Shown here: positions 1-7,957 of the stretch, piece by piece
Layout of the letters: every line of letters begins with the position of its first letter
Numbering within the stretch: the first letter of the stretch is position 1
Translations under genes and position numbers: made by a program
The notes under the pieces: model-generated
What the model saw: the letters and a program-made list of their open reading frames with translations, nothing else
Told to the model about the DNA's origin: nothing
Databases searched by the model: none
DNA from: JAFDWR01 sp038216655
GTDB taxonomy: Bacteria > Armatimonadota > Fimbriimonadia > Fimbriimonadales > Fimbriimonadaceae
Assembly: GCA_038216655.1 (NCBI GenBank)
Contig: JBBQPZ010000009.1
Span: forward strand, 1-64,000
Reading direction: 5' to 3'
Length of the DNA stretch: 64,000 nt

Positions 1-1
1 C

Positions 2-94
2 GTGTCGTTCATGGACTACGACCTAGGCTACATCGACCTAGAAGAAAAGACCCTACAACCCCTGCAAAACCCCTTCGGAGCCATCAAGGTGTAA
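2..94 (+). CDS. IS481-like transposase, C-terminal fragment
   Basis: An open frame runs in from the left edge and encodes 30 residues ending in NPFGAIKV. The ending has the shape of IS481-family integrase-core transposases, whose C-termini typically read like SFMDYDLGYxDLE...NPFG. Only the tail is present because the window cuts the gene, so the DDE core cannot be checked. The bases after the stop hold a 17-base direct repeat typical of a transposon end. Assignment to IS481 is from recall of the family's C-terminus; some other DDE integrase is possible. Confidence 0.5.
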   Translation: MSFMDYDLGYIDLEEKTLQPLQNPFGAIKV

Positions 95-132
95 CCTATG
101 TGTCCGGAACAATCTGTAACCCATGTGTCCGG
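91..132. mobile_element. Right end of IS481-like element
   Basis: A 17-base word, GTAACC(T/C)ATGTGTCCGG, occurs at 91-107 and again at 116-132, straddling the stop codon of the transposase fragment. Repeats of this kind close IS481-type elements. The left end lies outside the window, so the exact boundary and target duplication cannot be fixed. The element would stop about 10-20 bases short of the tRNA 3' end at 150. Confidence 0.4.
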
Positions 133-149
133 TATGGACACGTGGAAGA

Positions 150-429
150 TGGCGCCCTGGAAGGGACTCGAACCCCCGACACCCAGTTCCGCTTCCCACT
201 TCGGGTTTCCCCGCCCGCAAACGCGGTTCGTGGTCTGGACTCTGTCTTGGCCATGCCTCCTCAGGTTTAGGCCCCTCCCGTCGAGTCTCTACACGTTCCC
301 TTTCGGGCTTCGCTCGGCGTTCCCACTTGCGAGGGTTCTCCGAATTTGAGAGGTTCTGCACCCGAGGTTTCCCCCGAGGCACTCCGGTTACGGTCAAGAC
401 TGGTGCTCTATCCACTGAGCTACCAGGGC
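150..429 (-). tRNA. tRNA-Arg(UCG) interrupted by a group I intron
   Basis: The 5' exon is 429-396 and the 3' exon is 191-150, giving a 76-nt mature tRNA. Acceptor GCCCTGG pairs with CCAGGGC, the D-arm is GCTC/GAGC, the anticodon stem CCAGT pairs with ACTGG, the spliced anticodon loop is CTTCGGA (anticodon TCG), the variable loop is GTGTC, the T-arm is GGGGG/CCCTT, the discriminator is G and CCA is encoded. The intron falls between positions 34 and 35, the site used in cyanobacterial tRNA-Leu(UAA). A contiguous tRNA without the insert cannot be formed. The exons were deduced by folding by eye, and the intron boundaries satisfy the U-before and G-at-end rule of group I splicing. Confidence 0.88.
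192..395 (-). ncRNA. Group I intron (small, IC3-like)
   Basis: This 204-nt insert follows a 5' exon ending in U and itself ends in G. On the minus strand it carries a P3/P4 block (CAAATTCGGAGAACCCT, about 332-348), a P5-P6 block with AACGCCGAGC, a G-binding-site/P7 block (GTGTAGAGACTCGACGG, about 275-296) and a 3' P7 strand with AGTCCAG (235-241). These are the same blocks, in the same order, as the Azoarcus tRNA-Ile intron ribozyme as I recall it. It has no ORF, so it is a self-splicing ribozyme candidate without a homing endonuclease. Confidence 0.85.
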
Positions 430-461
430 GCGCCGAACAGAAACTATACCCTTGACCAATC

Positions 462-1118
462 TCAGAAGGCGCAGCCGGAGGTTTTTTCCTTCGGCGCGTA
501 TTCGGGGTCAAACGGCTTCACCGGCACTCCCGAGGTCTTCGCGATCGTCGCGTTGATCTCGGCCAGCATGTCGACCGAATAGCCCGGCCACATCTTGATG
601 ATCTTTCCGTGGGCGATCAGCGCCGAGTACACCGAGTGTTTCGCTTGATAAGCTTTGATGATCGCTTTCTCATGATCCGGGATCACGGGAAACGGCACGC
701 TGTAACGTACGCCAAAGTCGCGAGCCTCCGCCTTGTCGCCGTTGGTGATGCCGTAGAACTCTACCGCGTCGCCAAAGTGCTTGGAGAGCTTGCTCATGAT
801 CGGCTGGGCATCTACGCTACAAGGGCAGCCCTTGACGATGAAGAGAAGGAGCTGGGGCTTGTCCGAAACCCCAATCGTGTGCGAGACATCCCGACCATCG
901 ACGGCGTCGAATCGAGGTGCTGGCTTGAGCGTGCTCAGCGCCGTCTCCTTTTCCATGTCGGGCGTAACGGGGTGCTTAGGCTGGTTCGTGTCGAACTTGA
1001 TGTTGCCCAGCGGCGCGTTCTCCTGCGCAGCCTTATCATCCTCGGCTTTCAGCATCATCAATCCCGCCCCGCAAATCAAAGCGAGGCCCGCCGGCAAGGT
1101 AACCGCCCACAATTTCAT
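462..1118 (-). CDS. Secreted thioredoxin-fold redoxin
   Basis: 218 residues with an N-terminal hydrophobic segment (about 3-22) that would act as signal peptide or anchor, a linker to about residue 70, then an AhpC/TlpA-like thioredoxin fold with the active-site stretch VKGCPCSVDAQP and a cis-Pro-like VPFPVIPD. CPCS is an unusual CxxC pair, closer to bacterioferritin-comigratory/TlpA-like proteins than to classical CGPC. The ATG at 1118 is preferred because the hydrophobic segment starts there; an in-frame ATG eleven codons upstream would add charged residues. It may reduce or oxidise periplasmic thiols. It ends in SGCAF, so a third cysteine lies near the C-terminus. It stands alone, with no clear operon partner. 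Confidence 0.7.
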   Translation of the reverse strand: MKLWAVTLPAGLALICGAGLMMLKAEDDKAAQENAPLGNIKFDTNQPKHPVTPDMEKETALSTLKPAPRFDAVDGRDVSHTIGVSDKPQLLLFIVKGCPCSVDAQPIMSKLSKHFGDAVEFYGITNGDKAEARDFGVRYSVPFPVIPDHEKAIIKAYQAKHSVYSALIAHGKIIKMWPGYSVDMLAEINATIAKTSGVPVKPFDPEYAPKEKTSGCAF

Positions 1119-1424
1119 GCTTCTATTGTGGCGCAGAAGGGGGAGAGGCAAGCGCGGGGGCTGGGGGCATTGGGCGTAAGGCGTTGGGCGTTGGGGCTGA
1201 GCAGAGCAAAAGTGCTAGGTGTTGGGTGTTGGGCCGAACGTTGAGAATGCTGGACCCATCACCAATATCCTGCCCTCCATCCCATTTCCCACCTTCTATG
1301 CCTCTGCCACCAAACGTCTCCTCTGACCCGCACCTCCCTCCGTCCCAACGCCCAACGCTCAACGCCTCTGCAAACCTAACGGCCAAACCGGAGTATCCTG
1401 ATAGAGATCGTGGGAGCAGATTCA
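1119..1424. repeat. Intergenic GCGTTGGGC-type word repeats
   Basis: This gene-free stretch is built from variations on the word GCGTTGGGC and its complement. Forward copies lie at about 1165-1200 and 1217-1240 and inverted copies near 1345-1372, so the two flanks could fold into a long imperfect hairpin. The same words recur at 61195-61303 and near 21226-21250. I see no ORF with coding character here. A candidate ribosome-binding site GGGAGCAG lies at about 1412-1419, before the next gene. Confidence 0.5.
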
Positions 1425-1769
1425 ATGGCCTCGCAAACCGATGCGGTCGCCGCCGCGCTGCGACGGTTCCATCACGAGGAGCAAGGGGTTGCCCCTCGGG
1501 AGCTGGACGTCCACTTCGTGGATGACATGGTCATCGTACGAAGCTCCGGCGTCTACACGCCCAGCGAGCAGGAATTGGCCAGCACCAGCGAGGGAAAGAA
1601 GCTGATTCAAAGCGCGCGCCGCGACCTCAGGGCCCTCACGCGTCGCTCGTCGGAACGGCTAGTAAGCGCCGTCTGCGGGGTCCCCATCGCGCGCAGCTTT
1701 TTCGATATCGACACCCGGACCGGCGATCAGGTCGAGGTCTACATTCTTGAAAGGCCGATCGACTCTTAG
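1425..1769 (+). CDS. DUF2294-family protein
   Basis: 114 residues that match the general pattern of DUF2294: an N-terminal helix, a VHFVDDMVIVRSSGVYTPSE core strand block, a basic helix with ARRDLRALTRR, and a final FFDIDTRTGDQVEVYIL strand. The family's function is unknown; members are often near sodium-dependent transport or two-component genes. The ATG at 1425 is preceded by GGGAGCAG at good spacing; a GTG at 1410 would add five residues. The stop lies four bases before the next gene's ATG, so it is probably co-transcribed with the sensor kinase. The assignment rests on remembered family pattern, not alignment. Confidence 0.6.
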   Translation: MASQTDAVAAALRRFHHEEQGVAPRELDVHFVDDMVIVRSSGVYTPSEQELASTSEGKKLIQSARRDLRALTRRSSERLVSAVCGVPIARSFFDIDTRTGDQVEVYILERPIDS

Positions 1770-1773
1770 CCGC

Positions 1774-3630
1774 ATGCTGAGCCTGCGGGTTCAGCTTCTC
1801 CTCAGTCACCTCCTCCTCGTCATCCTGCTCGGCTTGGTGATGAGCGCGGGTTTGACAAGCTTCTTCGGTCTGTCTCGTTCGCTTGACCGAATTCTCCAAG
1901 AAAACCTCCAGTCCGTGTTCGCTGCCCAAGGCATGCATGATGCGGTTGAGAAGGAGAAGCAAACCATGGGAGACCTGCTGATGGACTCTCCGGCTCAGGC
2001 TCGACAGCAACACGAGAAGAACTGGCAGCAGTTTGAAAGGACCTTTCTTGCGGCCAGGGCTGCGGCTAGCACCCCCCAGCAGTTCGCGGTCCTCGACGAA
2101 CTCCATGCCAAGGCGGATTCGTACGGGAAAATCGTCGACGGATTCTTCGCTACCGACACCGGGACTAGCGCGCAACGGCTTGCCTTCTACTCCCAGCGCC
2201 TGGAATCATCTCTGAAGCACATGGACCAGGTCGCCGGAGCGTTCTTTGCTGACAACGAGGCCTCTATCCAGAGGGAAAGCGACAACGTCAATGCGATGGT
2301 GCGCAAAGCAAGGCCGTGGAGCCTCGCGGTGACCCTCGGTGCCCTTGTCCTGGCCGTAGCCCTCACCCTTCGCATGGTCCGTGTCGTTCTCACCCCGCTG
2401 ACCGAGCTCGCCGAGCGGGCCGAACGCATCGGCCAGGGCAATCTCCACGAGCGCATTCAAGCTCGTCGAAAGGACGAGATCGGCGCCCTTGCTCAAAGTT
2501 TCAACACCATGGCCGAACGCCTGCTTGAGGCGCGACTCAAAGAGGAACGCCGTCTTCAAAGGGCCGAGGCAATCTCGGACGCCGCGTTAGCTAGCCTCTA
2601 CGATCCGGTCATTGTCAGCGATGCAAAGGGCAGAATCATCCACCTGAATCGTGCCGCAGAAGGTCTCTTCGGCCCCGCTCCCGCGACCCCACGCGCACCT
2701 GTGGTGAGCCATATCGGCGACCGTCGAATCATCAGTGCGATCGAGCGCGCCATCCGCGACGACTACGTCTCGGCATCCGAAGACGACACCGCCCTTGTCC
2801 CGCTCCAGGTCGAAGGAACCGAACGAACCTACCGCCTGCGGGCGACGCCCATGAAGGACGCAGACGGGGTCCTGCTAGGCTCGGTCGCTGTCCTCGAAGA
2901 CATCACCCACATTCGCGAATTGGACCGTCTCAAAAACGAGTTCATCGGCGTCGCCTCCCACGAGCTTCGCACGCCGGTGACTTCCCTGCTCCTCTCCGCG
3001 CAGTTAATGAAGGAAGAGGCGGCCGGCCCGATGACTCCCGAGCAGCACCAAATTGTCGATGCCCAGATCAGCGATCTTGAGCGTCTCGAAAAGCTAATGC
3101 GCGAGTTGCTCGACCTTACGCGTCTCGAGGCGGGCAGCTCGCCGCCACGATTCGAGCTGGTCGCCCCGGGGGACCTAGTGAAGATGACAGTTTCCGGGGT
3201 GAAGGCCGCAGCGGCCAAGAAAGGCGTGAGCATTGAGACCCAATTTGACGCCGAACTGAGTCAAGTGAGGGCGGATCGGAGTCAGATCGTGCGGGTGCTC
3301 ACCAACCTTGCAAATAATGCGATTCGGCACACACCAACGGGCGGGAGCGTGGTCGTCCGCGCAACCACGGACGCCGATCAAGTACGATTCGAAGTGAAAG
3401 ACACGGGCGAAGGCATCCCCTCCCAATACCTGTCTCGGATTTTTGAACGATTCGTTCAAGTGCCGGGAGCGACAGGAGGAGGCGCCGGACTCGGCCTTGC
3501 GATCAGTCAATCGATCGTCGAGGCGCACAGCGGACGGTTGAGGGCGGAGAGCGAAGTTGGTCACGGATCAACTTTCTTCTTCGCCCTTCCGGTGGAACGC
3601 AGAGCCACCCGTGGAGAAGAGGCAGTTTGA
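1774..3630 (+). CDS. HAMP-PAS sensor histidine kinase
   Basis: 618-residue membrane kinase. A first TM helix (about 6-28) and a second (about 182-204) bracket a mostly helical periplasmic sensor region, followed by HAMP, a PAS domain (about 260-375), HisKA with the phospho-acceptor in GVASHELRTP, and HATPase with N box LANNAIRHTP, G1 DTGEGIP, F box FERFVQ and G2 GGAGLGLAIS. All catalytic boxes are intact. The ATG at 1774 starts directly at the first TM helix; an upstream TTG at 1747 would overlap the previous gene. Its stop overlaps the TTG start of the response regulator, so the pair is translationally coupled and almost certainly cognate. Layout resembles KinB/PhoR-type kinases; the signal is unknown. 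Confidence 0.92.
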   Translation: MLSLRVQLLLSHLLLVILLGLVMSAGLTSFFGLSRSLDRILQENLQSVFAAQGMHDAVEKEKQTMGDLLMDSPAQARQQHEKNWQQFERTFLAARAAASTPQQFAVLDELHAKADSYGKIVDGFFATDTGTSAQRLAFYSQRLESSLKHMDQVAGAFFADNEASIQRESDNVNAMVRKARPWSLAVTLGALVLAVALTLRMVRVVLTPLTELAERAERIGQGNLHERIQARRKDEIGALAQSFNTMAERLLEARLKEERRLQRAEAISDAALASLYDPVIVSDAKGRIIHLNRAAEGLFGPAPATPRAPVVSHIGDRRIISAIERAIRDDYVSASEDDTALVPLQVEGTERTYRLRATPMKDADGVLLGSVAVLEDITHIRELDRLKNEFIGVASHELRTPVTSLLLSAQLMKEEAAGPMTPEQHQIVDAQISDLERLEKLMRELLDLTRLEAGSSPPRFELVAPGDLVKMTVSGVKAAAAKKGVSIETQFDAELSQVRADRSQIVRVLTNLANNAIRHTPTGGSVVVRATTDADQVRFEVKDTGEGIPSQYLSRIFERFVQVPGATGGGAGLGLAISQSIVEAHSGRLRAESEVGHGSTFFFALPVERRATRGEEAV

Positions 3631-4406
3631 GTAGTCGAATACTAGTCGTCGACGACGAAACCAATATCCGGATGATGATCCGGCTCACCCTGCAACATGC
3701 GGGGTACGAAGTCGAAACCGCTGGCGATGGCCAGGAGGGTCTCGACAAGTTCGGTACCGGTGAGAAGTTCGATCTCGTCCTGCTGGATCAGCGTATGCCC
3801 GGCATGGCCGGCATCGACGTCCAGAAGGAAATTTACCGACGCAACCCCCAGACGCGGCTCATTCTGATCACCGCCTTTGGCACCATTGATCTCGCGCTTG
3901 AAGCGATTCAGGCCGGTGCGTCTGACTTCCTTCGCAAGCCCTTTACCGCGGACACCCTACGTCAAGCGGTGAAATCGGCGATCGAACGACCAGTCCAGCG
4001 CATGTCCGCCGTGCCCATCGGGATGGTTTGCCGCGAATTCACGCGCACCACGATCAACGGCTTCTCCTTCGAGATCGACGATTCGGGCCACCACCACTCC
4101 GACGAAGAAGAAAGTGTCACCTGCCGATTCCGTGTCAATCAGGCGAACGGCGACTCCGAAGTCTGCACCGTCGTGCTTCCCTGCTACGTGATGGAGCTGG
4201 TCAAAGCGTATACCGACACCGAGGAGGTGCCGGGCGGGGAGCGATTCTGGCAAGCCATGTGCGAAGAGGCACTGGCGAACTCTCTTTGGCAGAACGCGAC
4301 CCTTCCCGAAGGACACCTGCTTCGCATCGAAGACTTATCAAGCGGCCTTCAGCGGTGGCTAGACGCCATGCTGACCGTCGAACTGACTGAAGAACATGCC
4401 CGATAA
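3627..4406 (+). CDS. Response regulator with unrecognised output domain
   Basis: 259 residues. The receiver domain (about 1-118) has the acidic pair VVDDE, phospho-acceptor in LVLLDQRMPG, the switch Thr in LITAFGT and the Lys in LRKPF. The remaining 140 residues are not a HTH, AAA or GGDEF domain that I can recognise. They include a His/Asp/Glu-rich stretch (DDSGHHHSDEEE), a cysteine-containing strand region and a C-terminal helical part with WQAMCEEALANSLWQ. The start is TTG, overlapping the kinase stop (TTGA). It also overlaps the next gene by 11 bases. A protein-interaction output, perhaps toward the KdpD-like partner, fits the operon but is inference. Confidence 0.85.
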   Translation: MSSRILVVDDETNIRMMIRLTLQHAGYEVETAGDGQEGLDKFGTGEKFDLVLLDQRMPGMAGIDVQKEIYRRNPQTRLILITAFGTIDLALEAIQAGASDFLRKPFTADTLRQAVKSAIERPVQRMSAVPIGMVCREFTRTTINGFSFEIDDSGHHHSDEEESVTCRFRVNQANGDSEVCTVVLPCYVMELVKAYTDTEEVPGGERFWQAMCEEALANSLWQNATLPEGHLLRIEDLSSGLQRWLDAMLTVELTEEHAR

Positions 4407-5490
4407 AACCCCCTCTTCACAGTCGCCGTCCGGCGACGCTGCCCGCGAGCGCGGCAAGCATAAAATTTTCCTCGGCTATGCGCCCGGCGTTGGCAAGACC
4501 TTTGCCATGCTCGACGAAGCCCATCGACGACTCGGCCGAGGCCAGGACATCGTTATTGGCTTTATCGAAATGCGCGGTCGCAAGCCGATCGAGGACCAAG
4601 CCGCCGGGATCGAGATCATCCCGACGCTGGACGTCAACGGCTTTGCTGCGATGAATGTTGAGGCGATCATTGCCCGCAAGCCCGATTTCGTCCTGGTAGA
4701 TCGACTCCAAGCCTCCGATGGCCAACGCGCCCGCTGGGCCGAAGTCGACCGACTGCTCGATGCCGGGGTCAGTATCATTTCGACCCTAGACGTCCGCCAC
4801 CTCGAGAGCTTGCACGACGCGGTGAAGGACATTACCGGCGTAAGCGTGGAAGAGACGATCCCGGATCGCGTCTTCCGCGAGGCTGAAGAGGTCGAGATGG
4901 TCGACCTCACCCCTCGCGCCCTGCTGAACCGCATCGATCGCGGCGACGTCCTCATGACCGCTGGCCTGCCTGAGTGGTACACCGAAGGCATCCTCAGCGC
5001 ACTGCGCGAAATCACTTTAAGAGAGGTTGCCGGTCGTATCGACCGGGACGTCGAGGAATTCCGAAAGGGTGCCAAGATCGAAAAACCCTGGGCGACTCGG
5101 GACAAGGTGATGATCTGCATCAGCCCGACCCGCGCTTCCCTTCGTCTCGTGCGCAAGGGCTGGCGCCAGGCCCAGCGCGTCCATGCCGATGCCGTTGTAG
5201 TTTTCGTCGAGGACAAGCCCTCCGGCGAGCAGACCCGCAAGATGATCCGCGACGACTTCACCCTCGCCGAGCGACTCGGAATTCCGACGGTAACCCTCCG
5301 TGGAACCGCAACGGATGAGATCGTGCGCTACGCCAAGGAAAACAACGTGACCCTCCTTGTCATCGGCCACTCCAGCCGGTCGCGCGTGGGCGAGATCGTT
5401 AAGGGCTCCGTCATCAACGAGCTGGTCAAACAGCTTCGTGCGATCGACATCCTCGTTGTCGCGCTCGATAAGGGCGACACCGACAAATAG
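4396..5490 (+). CDS. KdpD N-terminal domain plus Usp, kinase-less
   Basis: 364 residues. Residues about 20-230 match the KdpD osmosensor N-terminal domain: P-loop GYAPGVGKT, IGFIEMRGR, and LVDRLQASD where full KdpD proteins usually have a LVDELAHTN-type sequence. Residues about 240-358 form a universal-stress-protein domain ending in the ATP-binding-like VIGHSSRSRVGEIVKGSVINELV. The DUF4118 membrane helices, GAF and kinase core of complete KdpD are absent. In known kinase-less KdpD proteins this part senses potassium or c-di-AMP status. Coupling to the kinase and regulator suggests a split three-protein version. No kdpFABC genes are in the window. Confidence 0.88.
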   Translation: MPDKTPSSQSPSGDAARERGKHKIFLGYAPGVGKTFAMLDEAHRRLGRGQDIVIGFIEMRGRKPIEDQAAGIEIIPTLDVNGFAAMNVEAIIARKPDFVLVDRLQASDGQRARWAEVDRLLDAGVSIISTLDVRHLESLHDAVKDITGVSVEETIPDRVFREAEEVEMVDLTPRALLNRIDRGDVLMTAGLPEWYTEGILSALREITLREVAGRIDRDVEEFRKGAKIEKPWATRDKVMICISPTRASLRLVRKGWRQAQRVHADAVVVFVEDKPSGEQTRKMIRDDFTLAERLGIPTVTLRGTATDEIVRYAKENNVTLLVIGHSSRSRVGEIVKGSVINELVKQLRAIDILVVALDKGDTDK

Positions 5491-5519
5491 AAACGGACGG
5501 CATCCTTGCCGTCCGTTTT
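5491..5519. terminator. Rho-independent terminator
   Basis: An 11-bp stem, AAACGGACGGC/GCCGTCCGTTT, with a six-base loop and T-run at 5516-5519, starts one base after the KdpD-like gene's stop. Because of the flanking A and T runs it can work in both directions and would also end the small ORF transcript coming from the right. Confidence 0.9.
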
Positions 5520-5529
5520 CAGTGAACGC

Positions 5530-5646
5530 TTACCAGTGAGCGGACGTTTCGTCGCCGACTTCTCTGGGGCTCTCGTCGATCCAGTTCGGCACGATGGGAG
5601 CGAGTACGCTCGCCATCAAGGCCTCGAGTCTTGCAATAATGCCCAT
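5530..5646 (-). CDS. Candidate 38-residue small protein
   Basis: A short frame opens with ATG at 5646, preceded by a near-consensus Shine-Dalgarno AAGGAGGTG (rc of 5651-5659), the best ribosome-binding site I found in the window. The product begins MGIIARLEALMASVLAPIVP, an amphipathic or hydrophobic helix, and ends in an acidic tail with PREVGDETSAHW. The hydrophobic first half could lie on or in the membrane. The frame ends just outside the terminator at 5491-5519, which would serve it. A rc TACAAT at 5752-5757 is a possible -10 box. I do not recognise a family. Confidence 0.55.
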   Translation of the reverse strand: MGIIARLEALMASVLAPIVPNWIDESPREVGDETSAHW

Positions 5647-5936
5647 TAGGCACCTCCTTTTCAGGGTCGGTGTCCTCGGCTTCGAGGCGGCTACAGCGTG
5701 CAATCGCGGCACGCCATCTCTATCAGCCAACCATCATGGTCGGCTCCTCCATTGTACCCGGCCCCATCCGGTGGCGGGACCTTGGGCCTCTCTGGGTGAG
5801 GAGACAAAGGGTAGACGCTGATGGGGGGCCGACAGCCATGCAACTTCGCTTCCCATCTTGCGCGTGGCTTTTTCGCTTACTCATCGAGGGTTGGAACTTT
5901 CCCCTGTCCAAGGCATCCAACACCCGGGATCAAGAA
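5647..5936. other. Divergent intergenic region
   Basis: No gene with coding character is seen. It separates the leftward small ORF from the rightward mannoside cluster and so should hold promoters for both. A near-palindrome, GCCAACCAT/ATGGTCGGC, lies at about 5717-5735. An open frame extends upstream of 5937 but lacks conservation features and any convincing ribosome-binding site. Confidence 0.4.
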
Positions 5937-7022
5937 ATGACAAAGGCAAAAGTAGAGTTGCCGACCATTGCGCTGGAGCACGTCTTGCGGCTCACCGACG
6001 AGGTTGGGATCATTCAGCATGCCTTTCACTCCTTGCCTCGGCGTGAAGATGGGTACGCGACGGATGACAACGCCCGCGCGCTTCAACTGGTGGCGCGACT
6101 CTCCAACTCGGATTCCCGGCTTCGAAGAAGTCTCGGTGAGCGTTACCTCGCCTTCATCGTCCATGCATTCCGACCCGCCAAGCGCGGCTTTGCGAACTTC
6201 ATGGGATTCGATCGCCGGTGGATGGAAGAGGTCGGCTCCGACGACTGCCACGGCCGCACCCTCTATGCACTGGCCACGGTGATGGCCACCGAGGACTTCG
6301 CCGAATTACATTCCCTCGCCTTCGACCTTTGGGATCAAGCGCTTCCCCACTCGGTCGATCTCCTCAGTCCGCGAGCCTGGTCCTCTACCCTTTTGGGGCT
6401 CGGTGCCTACGCAACCGTCGAGCCGCTTGATTTAGAGACGATGAAGTTGGTGGAGAACCTGAACCAGAAACTCGCCCTCTGTTTCCGAAGTGCCGCTACG
6501 GAAGACTGGCCCTGGTTCGAGAATTACCTCACATACGGTAACGCGTCCCTCGTTGAAGGGGCGATCGTAGGTGCTCAACTGGCCGGAGATGTTGAAACCG
6601 TCCAGACCTATTTGGCATCCCTAAAGTGGCTCTGCGACGTCCAGACGCTGGATTCCCACTTCGTGCCCATCGGTTCGAACGGCTTCTATCCGCGTGGCCA
6701 GACGCGGGCTCGCTTCGATCAACAGCCCATTGAGGTGGATACGGCGATCTTGGCCGCCGCGCGCGCGCATCGCCTAACCGAGGACCCTTACTGGATGCAG
6801 GTCGCCGAGCTGGCCTTTGCGTGGTTCCTCGGCGAGAACGACCTCAACCTGCCGCTCTACGACCGCCGAAGTGGTGGATGCCGCGACGGCCTCCATCCGG
6901 ATCGCCCCAACCAGAACCAGGGGGCCGAATCCACCCTTGCCTACCTCTCGGCCGCGCTCTCCATTCAAGAGTTGCGTGGTCTTGCCCGAACTGCCTCAGT
7001 TCCCAACTTGCGAGTGCTATGA
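5937..7022 (+). CDS. Alpha-helical barrel protein linked to GT4/GH130
   Basis: 361 residues rich in helices with motifs HVLRLTDEVGIIQHAFHSLP, GYATDDNARAL, GFANFMGFDRRWMEE and SHFVPIGSNGFYPRGQTRARFDQQPIE. I recognise these as the C-terminal helical-barrel domain found fused to GT4 glycosyltransferases in other bacteria; here it is a separate protein. The DDNAR and FDQQPIE motifs look like substrate-site residues of an (alpha/alpha)6-barrel. The ATG at 5937 starts just before the conserved part; the 89 upstream codons look non-coding. Its stop overlaps the ATG of the GH130 gene (ATGA), implying coupling. Role: probably handling a mannoside with its two neighbours; enzymatic activity is unproven. 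Confidence 0.72.
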   Translation: MTKAKVELPTIALEHVLRLTDEVGIIQHAFHSLPRREDGYATDDNARALQLVARLSNSDSRLRRSLGERYLAFIVHAFRPAKRGFANFMGFDRRWMEEVGSDDCHGRTLYALATVMATEDFAELHSLAFDLWDQALPHSVDLLSPRAWSSTLLGLGAYATVEPLDLETMKLVENLNQKLALCFRSAATEDWPWFENYLTYGNASLVEGAIVGAQLAGDVETVQTYLASLKWLCDVQTLDSHFVPIGSNGFYPRGQTRARFDQQPIEVDTAILAAARAHRLTEDPYWMQVAELAFAWFLGENDLNLPLYDRRSGGCRDGLHPDRPNQNQGAESTLAYLSAALSIQELRGLARTASVPNLRVL

Positions 7023-7957
7023 ACCAGGAATACGAACAACTCTTTATTCGCGTCGGAGACGGTCCCGTTCTCACCGCCCAGGATTGGCCCTATCGAGCTC
7101 ATACCATCTTCAATGCCGCCGCCGTGCGCGACAAAGAGGGCATGTACCTGTTGCTCTGTCGAGTGGAGGACTTCCGCGGACACTCCCACCTCTGTTTAGC
7201 GCAATCTAAAGACGGAGTGACCGACTGGAAAGTGGACACCTCCCCCACCTTCGAACCCGAACCTTCCCTCTTCCCTGAGGAAGTCTGGGGCGTGGAAGAT
7301 CCGCGGATTACCTACATCCCCGAACTTGATCGATTCGCGGTCGCCTACACCTCCTTCTCCTATGGGGGCCCCGGCGTTTCCATCGCTCTAACTAGCGACT
7401 TCCGGCAATTCGAGCGCCTCGGCGTCGTGATGCCTCCCGACGACAAGGATGCTGCTCTCTTTCCGCGTAAGTTCGACGGCAAGTGGCTGATGCTTCACCG
7501 CCCCCAGACACGGCAAGGCGGCCACATTTGGCTCTCGTATTCTCCCGACCTCAAGCACTGGGGCGAGCATCGTATGATCCTCGAAGCCCGGGAGGGCTCA
7601 TGGTGGGATGCCTGGAAGATTGGATTAGGCCCGCCTCCAATCGAAACGGCCGAAGGATGGCTGATGATTTACCACGGAGTCCGCACCACTGCCTCCGGTG
7701 CGATCTATCGCCTTGGCATCGCCCTCATGGACCTTGAGCGGCCGCACATCTGCATTCGTCGAGGGGCGACATGGATTTTCGGGCCAGAACGTCCGTATGA
7801 GGTCTTCGGCGACGTAGGAAATGTGGTCTTCCCGTGCGGCACGATCACCGAACCGGATGGGGACACATTGTTGATGTACTACGGCTGTGCCGACACGTCG
7901 ATTGGCCTCGCCCAGGCCAGCATCAAGGAGTTGCTGGACTGGCTGGTGCGCTCCTAG
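7019..7957 (+). CDS. GH130 mannoside phosphorylase
   Basis: 312 residues with the five-bladed beta-propeller signatures of GH130: WPYRAHTIFNAAAV, LLLCRVEDFRGHSHL, WGVEDPRIT (containing the catalytic-type Asp), FSYGGPGVSIALTSDF, KDAALFPRK, WLMLHRPQ, GEHRMIL, KIGLGPPPIETAEGWLMIYHG and a final MYYGCADTSIGLA. GH130 enzymes phosphorolyse or hydrolyse beta-mannosides. The precise linkage (beta-1,2 versus beta-1,4) cannot be read from this. The ATG at 7019 overlaps the preceding stop. Length is normal for the family. Confidence 0.92.
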   Translation: MNQEYEQLFIRVGDGPVLTAQDWPYRAHTIFNAAAVRDKEGMYLLLCRVEDFRGHSHLCLAQSKDGVTDWKVDTSPTFEPEPSLFPEEVWGVEDPRITYIPELDRFAVAYTSFSYGGPGVSIALTSDFRQFERLGVVMPPDDKDAALFPRKFDGKWLMLHRPQTRQGGHIWLSYSPDLKHWGEHRMILEAREGSWWDAWKIGLGPPPIETAEGWLMIYHGVRTTASGAIYRLGIALMDLERPHICIRRGATWIFGPERPYEVFGDVGNVVFPCGTITEPDGDTLLMYYGCADTSIGLAQASIKELLDWLVRS

